In this document: one piece after another, positions 7,043 to 9,478 of the stretch
Position numbering within the stretch: position 1 is the first letter of the stretch
How the letters are laid out: each line of letters opens with the position of its first letter
Source of the DNA: Candidatus Accumulibacter iunctus
GTDB taxonomy: Bacteria; Pseudomonadota; Gammaproteobacteria; Burkholderiales; Rhodocyclaceae
Direction of reading: 5' to 3'
Assembly: GCA_002345025.1 (NCBI GenBank)
Contig: DDUX01000140.1
Span: 484-9,961, forward strand
Length of the DNA stretch: 9,478 nucleotides
Notes under the pieces: model-generated
Told to the model about the DNA's origin: nothing
The model's database searches: none
The model's input: only the letters and a program-made list of their open reading frames with translations
Program-made: the position numbers and the translations under genes

Positions 7043-7780
7043 TCAGGCGTGGCTGACGAAACCGGAATAGCCGGGCAAACCGGCAGCCTCGGGCGACCTC
7101 GCGTAGGCGATGGCCTCCTCGACGATCCGGTTGCGGTCTTCCTCCTTCATCCTGGAGAGCAGCACGTCGGTACTCCGGGTCTCGTTGCGCAGAATGTCAT
7201 TGTCAAGAATCATGCGCATGCGGAAGTACTGCGCCCAGCGGAACTCGGCGAAGTCGGTCGGTCTCTTGGAATAGCCGAAATGCGATCGCACGTACCAGGC
7301 CAGCCCGCGATAAGGATCGTTGGCCAGATCCTTGATGTGCGTCGGCAGCTGCGCTGGTTGCAATGGCCCGCCACCGGTATGATCGAAGAGGTAGACCCAG
7401 GCGGCGTCGTGCATGGACTTCCAGAAGTTGTACTCCTTGAGCACACTCCAGTTGTAGAGAACCTCGACAACCACCCGCGCGCTGTCCGTCGTGATACCGG
7501 CATCGTTCTTGCCCTTCGCCGTTTCCCAAACGGCACGCGCCAGATGGTGATGATCGGTGAGACAGAACTTGTTGTCGCGGCCGATGACGACCGGTACCGG
7601 CCGCGTGAGCAGGTAGGCGGTCAGATCATCGCGGCTCTTCCTGCGCATCGACTCCACCCGCGCATAAACCTCGTCGAGGCCGACGGCGCACTGCGTCGGA
7701 TGCAGCTCGGAAACCTTGATCTGGTAGAGCGCGCCACTGCGGTGGCACTTGCCTGAACATTCCTCGTAATCGAAATCCAT
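7043..7780 (-). CDS. ParB-like nuclease-family protein (PF08857, ParBc_2 type)
   Basis: A 245-residue protein matching what I know of the putative ParB-like nuclease family. Signature segments are KVSELHPTQCAVGLDEV (about 22-38), RPVPVVIGRDNKFCLTDHHHLARAV (about 60-83, with the D76-H77-H78-H79 cluster), NFWKSMHDAAWVYLFD, NDPYRGLAWYVRSHFGYSK and FAEFRWAQYFR. The family is related to the ParB/sulfiredoxin fold, and its biochemical activity is not well known. A ParB role in chromosome partition is not implied: no HTH domain or parA is present. I see no signal peptide; the N-terminus instead has C8, C12 and H13 (EECSGKCHRSG), a possible metal or redox site. The ATG at 7780 is chosen over a longer upstream extension because AAGGAGG lies 6 bases before it and the family similarity begins after it. 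It is divergent from cobQ and lies 94 bases upstream of glcD on the same strand. Confidence 0.85.
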   Translation of the reverse strand: MDFDYEECSGKCHRSGALYQIKVSELHPTQCAVGLDEVYARVESMRRKSRDDLTAYLLTRPVPVVIGRDNKFCLTDHHHLARAVWETAKGKNDAGITTDSARVVVEVLYNWSVLKEYNFWKSMHDAAWVYLFDHTGGGPLQPAQLPTHIKDLANDPYRGLAWYVRSHFGYSKRPTDFAEFRWAQYFRMRMILDNDILRNETRSTDVLLSRMKEEDRNRIVEEAIAYARSPEAAGLPGYSGFVSHA

Positions 7781-7786
7781 CGCCTT

Positions 7787-7793
7787 CCTCCTT
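7787..7793 (-). promoter_or_regulatory. strong Shine-Dalgarno site of the ParB-like gene
   Basis: AAGGAGG on the minus strand, 6 bases before the ATG at 7780. It fixes the start and rules out the longer Arg-rich upstream reading (to 8098), which would overlap cobQ by over 100 bases. Confidence 0.8.
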
Positions 7794-7895
7794 GGTTGTC
7801 GTTGGTGTTGACCCGGCTTCACGGACCGATGACAGATGCCGCGCCTTGGCAGCCTGCCGCCGCGAGCGCCAGCAGCCGTCAGCGGCCACCGAGCA

Positions 7896-7924
7896 AGAAT
7901 GCCGATGGCGGCGACATCCGTCAA
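7896..7924 (-). promoter_or_regulatory. possible sigma-70-like promoter for the ParB-like gene
   Basis: On the minus strand TTGACG (7924-7919, five of six matches to TTGACA) is followed after 17 bases by CATTCT (7901-7896, only three of six matches to TATAAT). It would give a leader of about 110 bases before the ATG at 7780. The -10 is poor, so this is a weak call. Confidence 0.25.
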
Positions 7925-7931
7925 CACAAGT

Positions 7932-7962
7932 TCGCATCGCGGACGTGCGACAATCGCGACGT
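7932..7962. repeat. short direct and inverted repeats upstream of cobQ
   Basis: ATCGCGGACGT (7936-7946) and ATCGCGACGT (7953-7962) form a near-identical direct repeat 17 bases apart. TCGCA (7932-7936) and TGCGA (7946-7950) form a 5-bp inverted repeat. They lie 19-49 bases upstream of the cobQ start, where a promoter or operator would be. A GACAAT hexamer (7949-7954) could be a -10 element, but no -35 partner is evident. In GC-rich DNA such repeats can arise by chance. Confidence 0.3.
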
Positions 7963-7980
7963 CCAACCCGAGCTTCCAGC

Positions 7981-9459
7981 ATGAACGAGCAGCGAACCCC
8001 CTGCCTGATGGTGCAGGGATGCACTTCCGACGCCGGCAAGAGCGTCCTGGTGACGGCCCTCTGCCGTATCCTGCACCGCCGCGGCGTCCGCGTCGCACCC
8101 TTCAAGCCACAGAACATGGCGCTCAACTCGGCGGTGACCGTCGATGGCGGCGAGATCGGCCGCGCGCAGGCGCTGCAGGCGCTCGCCGCCGGTGTGCCGG
8201 CGCACACCGACTTCAACCCGGTGCTGCTCAAGCCGGCGACCGACAGGCGGGCGCAGGTGATCATTCACGGCAAGGCGCTGCGCGACCTTGATGCGCGCGA
8301 CTACCACGCCTACAAGCCGCTGGCGATGCAGGCCGTTCTCGCCTCCTGGCAACGCCTCTGCGGGCAGTACGAGTGCCTGCTGGTCGAGGGAGCCGGCAGC
8401 CCGGCGGAAATCAACCTGCGCGATCGCGACATCGCCAACATGGGCTTCGCCGAGGCGGTCGACTGTCCGGTGATCCTGATCGCCGACATCGACCGCGGCG
8501 GCGTCTTTGCCCACCTCTGCGGCACCCTCGACCTGCTCTCGGAGTCCGAGCAGGCGCGCGTCAAGGGCTTCGTCATCAACCGCTTTCGCGGTGATATCGG
8601 CCTCCTCGAAAGCGGCCTGCGCTGGCTCGAACGGCGCACCGGCAAGCCGGTGCTCGGCGTTCTCCCCTATCTGCACGGCCTCTATCTCGACGCCGAGGAT
8701 GCCGTACCGCGGCAGGCCGAACGCAAGGTTGCGCCCGCGCTGCGCGTCATCGCTCCGGCCTACCCGAGAATCTCGAATCACAACGATCTCGACCCGCTGC
8801 GCTTTCACCCGGAAGTCGATTTCCACTTCGTCGGGCCCAACGAGCGGCCGCCACCCTGCGACCTGATCGTCCTGCCCGGCTCGAAGGCGGTGCAATCCGA
8901 CCTCGCCTGGCTGCGTACCCAGGGCTGGGAAGAGGCGATTCGCCGTCACCTGCGCTACGGCGGCAAGCTGATCGGCATCTGTGGCGGCCTGCAGATCCTC
9001 GGCCGTCAGTTGCACGACCCGCTCGGGCTCGAGGGCCCGGCCGGCAGCCAGCCGGGACTCGGCTGGCTGGACTACGAAACGACGCTGGCCACCGAGAAGA
9101 CGCTTGAGAACGTCGGCGGCAACCTGCTGCTGCCGGGCTCGGCGCCGCTCACCGGCTATCGCATCCACATGGGAATCACCAGCGGCGAAGCCCTGCAGCG
9201 ACCGGCGACGATGCTCGGCGGCCACCCCGATGGCGCGCTGTCGGCGGATGGTCACATCCTCAGCACCTACTGTCACGGGCTCTTCGATTCGCCGGCAGCT
9301 CTGGCTGCGCTGCTGACTTGGGCGGGCCACCGACCGGCACACGAATTCGACGCGCGCCAGCGGCGGGAGAGCGACATCGAGCGGCTCGCCGATGCCGTCG
9401 AGCAGAACATCGATCTGCAGCGGCTCGCCGAGTGGCTACCGCTGACGGCACGCAGTTAA
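7981..9459 (+). CDS. cobQ: cobyric acid synthase, glutamine-hydrolysing (CobQ/CbiP)
   Basis: A 492-residue enzyme of normal length that amidates side chains of adenosylcobyrinic acid a,c-diamide with glutamine and ATP to make adenosylcobyric acid, in the late cytoplasmic part of cobalamin synthesis. The N-terminal dethiobiotin synthetase-like ATP domain shows VQGCTSDAGKS (about 11-21), FKPQNMALNS, VEGAGSPAEINL and IADIDRGGVFA. The C-terminal class I glutaminase-like (GATase_3) domain has the nucleophile C334 in GICGGLQILG and H432 in TYCHGLF. YRIHMGITSG lies between them. The ATG at 7981 is chosen because similarity begins right after MNEQRTPC; the upstream frame is Arg-rich and unlike the family, and no good Shine-Dalgarno is visible. 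It is transcribed divergently from the ParB-like gene. No other cobalamin gene is within the window, which ends 19 bases after the stop. Confidence 0.97.
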   Translation: MNEQRTPCLMVQGCTSDAGKSVLVTALCRILHRRGVRVAPFKPQNMALNSAVTVDGGEIGRAQALQALAAGVPAHTDFNPVLLKPATDRRAQVIIHGKALRDLDARDYHAYKPLAMQAVLASWQRLCGQYECLLVEGAGSPAEINLRDRDIANMGFAEAVDCPVILIADIDRGGVFAHLCGTLDLLSESEQARVKGFVINRFRGDIGLLESGLRWLERRTGKPVLGVLPYLHGLYLDAEDAVPRQAERKVAPALRVIAPAYPRISNHNDLDPLRFHPEVDFHFVGPNERPPPCDLIVLPGSKAVQSDLAWLRTQGWEEAIRRHLRYGGKLIGICGGLQILGRQLHDPLGLEGPAGSQPGLGWLDYETTLATEKTLENVGGNLLLPGSAPLTGYRIHMGITSGEALQRPATMLGGHPDGALSADGHILSTYCHGLFDSPAALAALLTWAGHRPAHEFDARQRRESDIERLADAVEQNIDLQRLAEWLPLTARS

Positions 9460-9478
9460 TGTGAAAGTCGCGCCTGCG

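Noticed and set aside
7043..7780. Chromosome or plasmid partition ParB, or an origin region
   Set aside because: No parA partner, no HTH domain and no parS or iteron repeats were seen; the sequence fits the separate PF08857-type family.
7781..7980. Cobalamin riboswitch upstream of cobQ
   Set aside because: The space is short (200 bases) and I could not find the conserved B12-box core on the plus strand. A GCCACTG string at 7733-7739 lies within the ParB-like coding region and is part of a chance 5-bp stem.
7781..8098. N-terminal extension of the ParB-like gene to 8098
   Set aside because: It overlaps the start of cobQ, is Arg-rich, lacks family similarity, and a strong ribosome binding site precedes the internal ATG at 7780.
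7921..9342. Long open frame of 473 codons on the minus strand opposite cobQ
   Set aside because: It is antisense to a clear cobQ gene and its translation has no recognisable domain; long antisense frames are expected where codons end mostly in G or C.
9461..9478. GTG that might start another plus-strand gene after cobQ
   Set aside because: Only six codons are visible and no ribosome binding site precedes it; it cannot be supported from this window.

Overview
The window is GC-rich DNA with strong G/C preference at third codon positions. The gene content (a membrane-linked glycolate oxidase glcDEF operon beside a cobyric acid synthase gene) suggests a proteobacterium. A betaproteobacterium, perhaps in or near the Rhodocyclales, is my best guess, but this is inference from gene style and no taxonomic marker is present. 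No rRNA, tRNA, CRISPR array, insertion sequence or origin was seen.

Layout. The left edge (about 1-415, plus strand) holds the N-terminal part of a class IV (PLP fold type IV) aminotransferase/lyase whose similarity stops near base 172. The rest of that frame matches nothing I recognise and runs 27 bases into the end of the next gene, so it looks like a remnant. From 389 to 7780 seven genes all lie on the minus strand. In transcription order they are: a ParB-like nuclease-family protein of the PF08857 type (7780-7043), glcD (6948-5473), glcE (5473-4406), glcF (4392-3139), a truncated acyl-CoA synthetase-like gene (3103-1763), a 101-residue protein of unknown function (1615-1310) and a PP2C-type protein phosphatase (1204-389). 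A 200-base divergent intergenic region separates this run from cobQ/cbiP (7981-9459, plus strand), which fills the right end.

How the genes work together. GlcD (FAD), GlcE (FAD-binding-like) and GlcF (two 4Fe-4S clusters) form the three-subunit glycolate dehydrogenase that oxidises glycolate to glyoxylate and passes electrons to the respiratory chain. glcD and glcE are translationally coupled by a TGATG overlap, and glcF follows after 13 bases. The acyl-CoA synthetase-like gene sits 35 bases behind glcF, so it is probably co-transcribed, yet it lacks the catalytic residues and the whole C-terminal domain of its family. The phosphatase and the 101-residue gene are further downstream with gaps of 105-147 bases and may have their own promoters. 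CobQ belongs to cobalamin synthesis and has no obvious functional tie to the glc genes.

Most interesting points: the open but catalytically dead and C-terminally cut acyl-CoA synthetase in the glc operon, with a 19-base imperfect palindrome over its stop codon; the cytosolic ParB-like protein with an N-terminal Cys/His cluster; and the aminotransferase remnant at the left edge. I found no complete new defence or mobile system.
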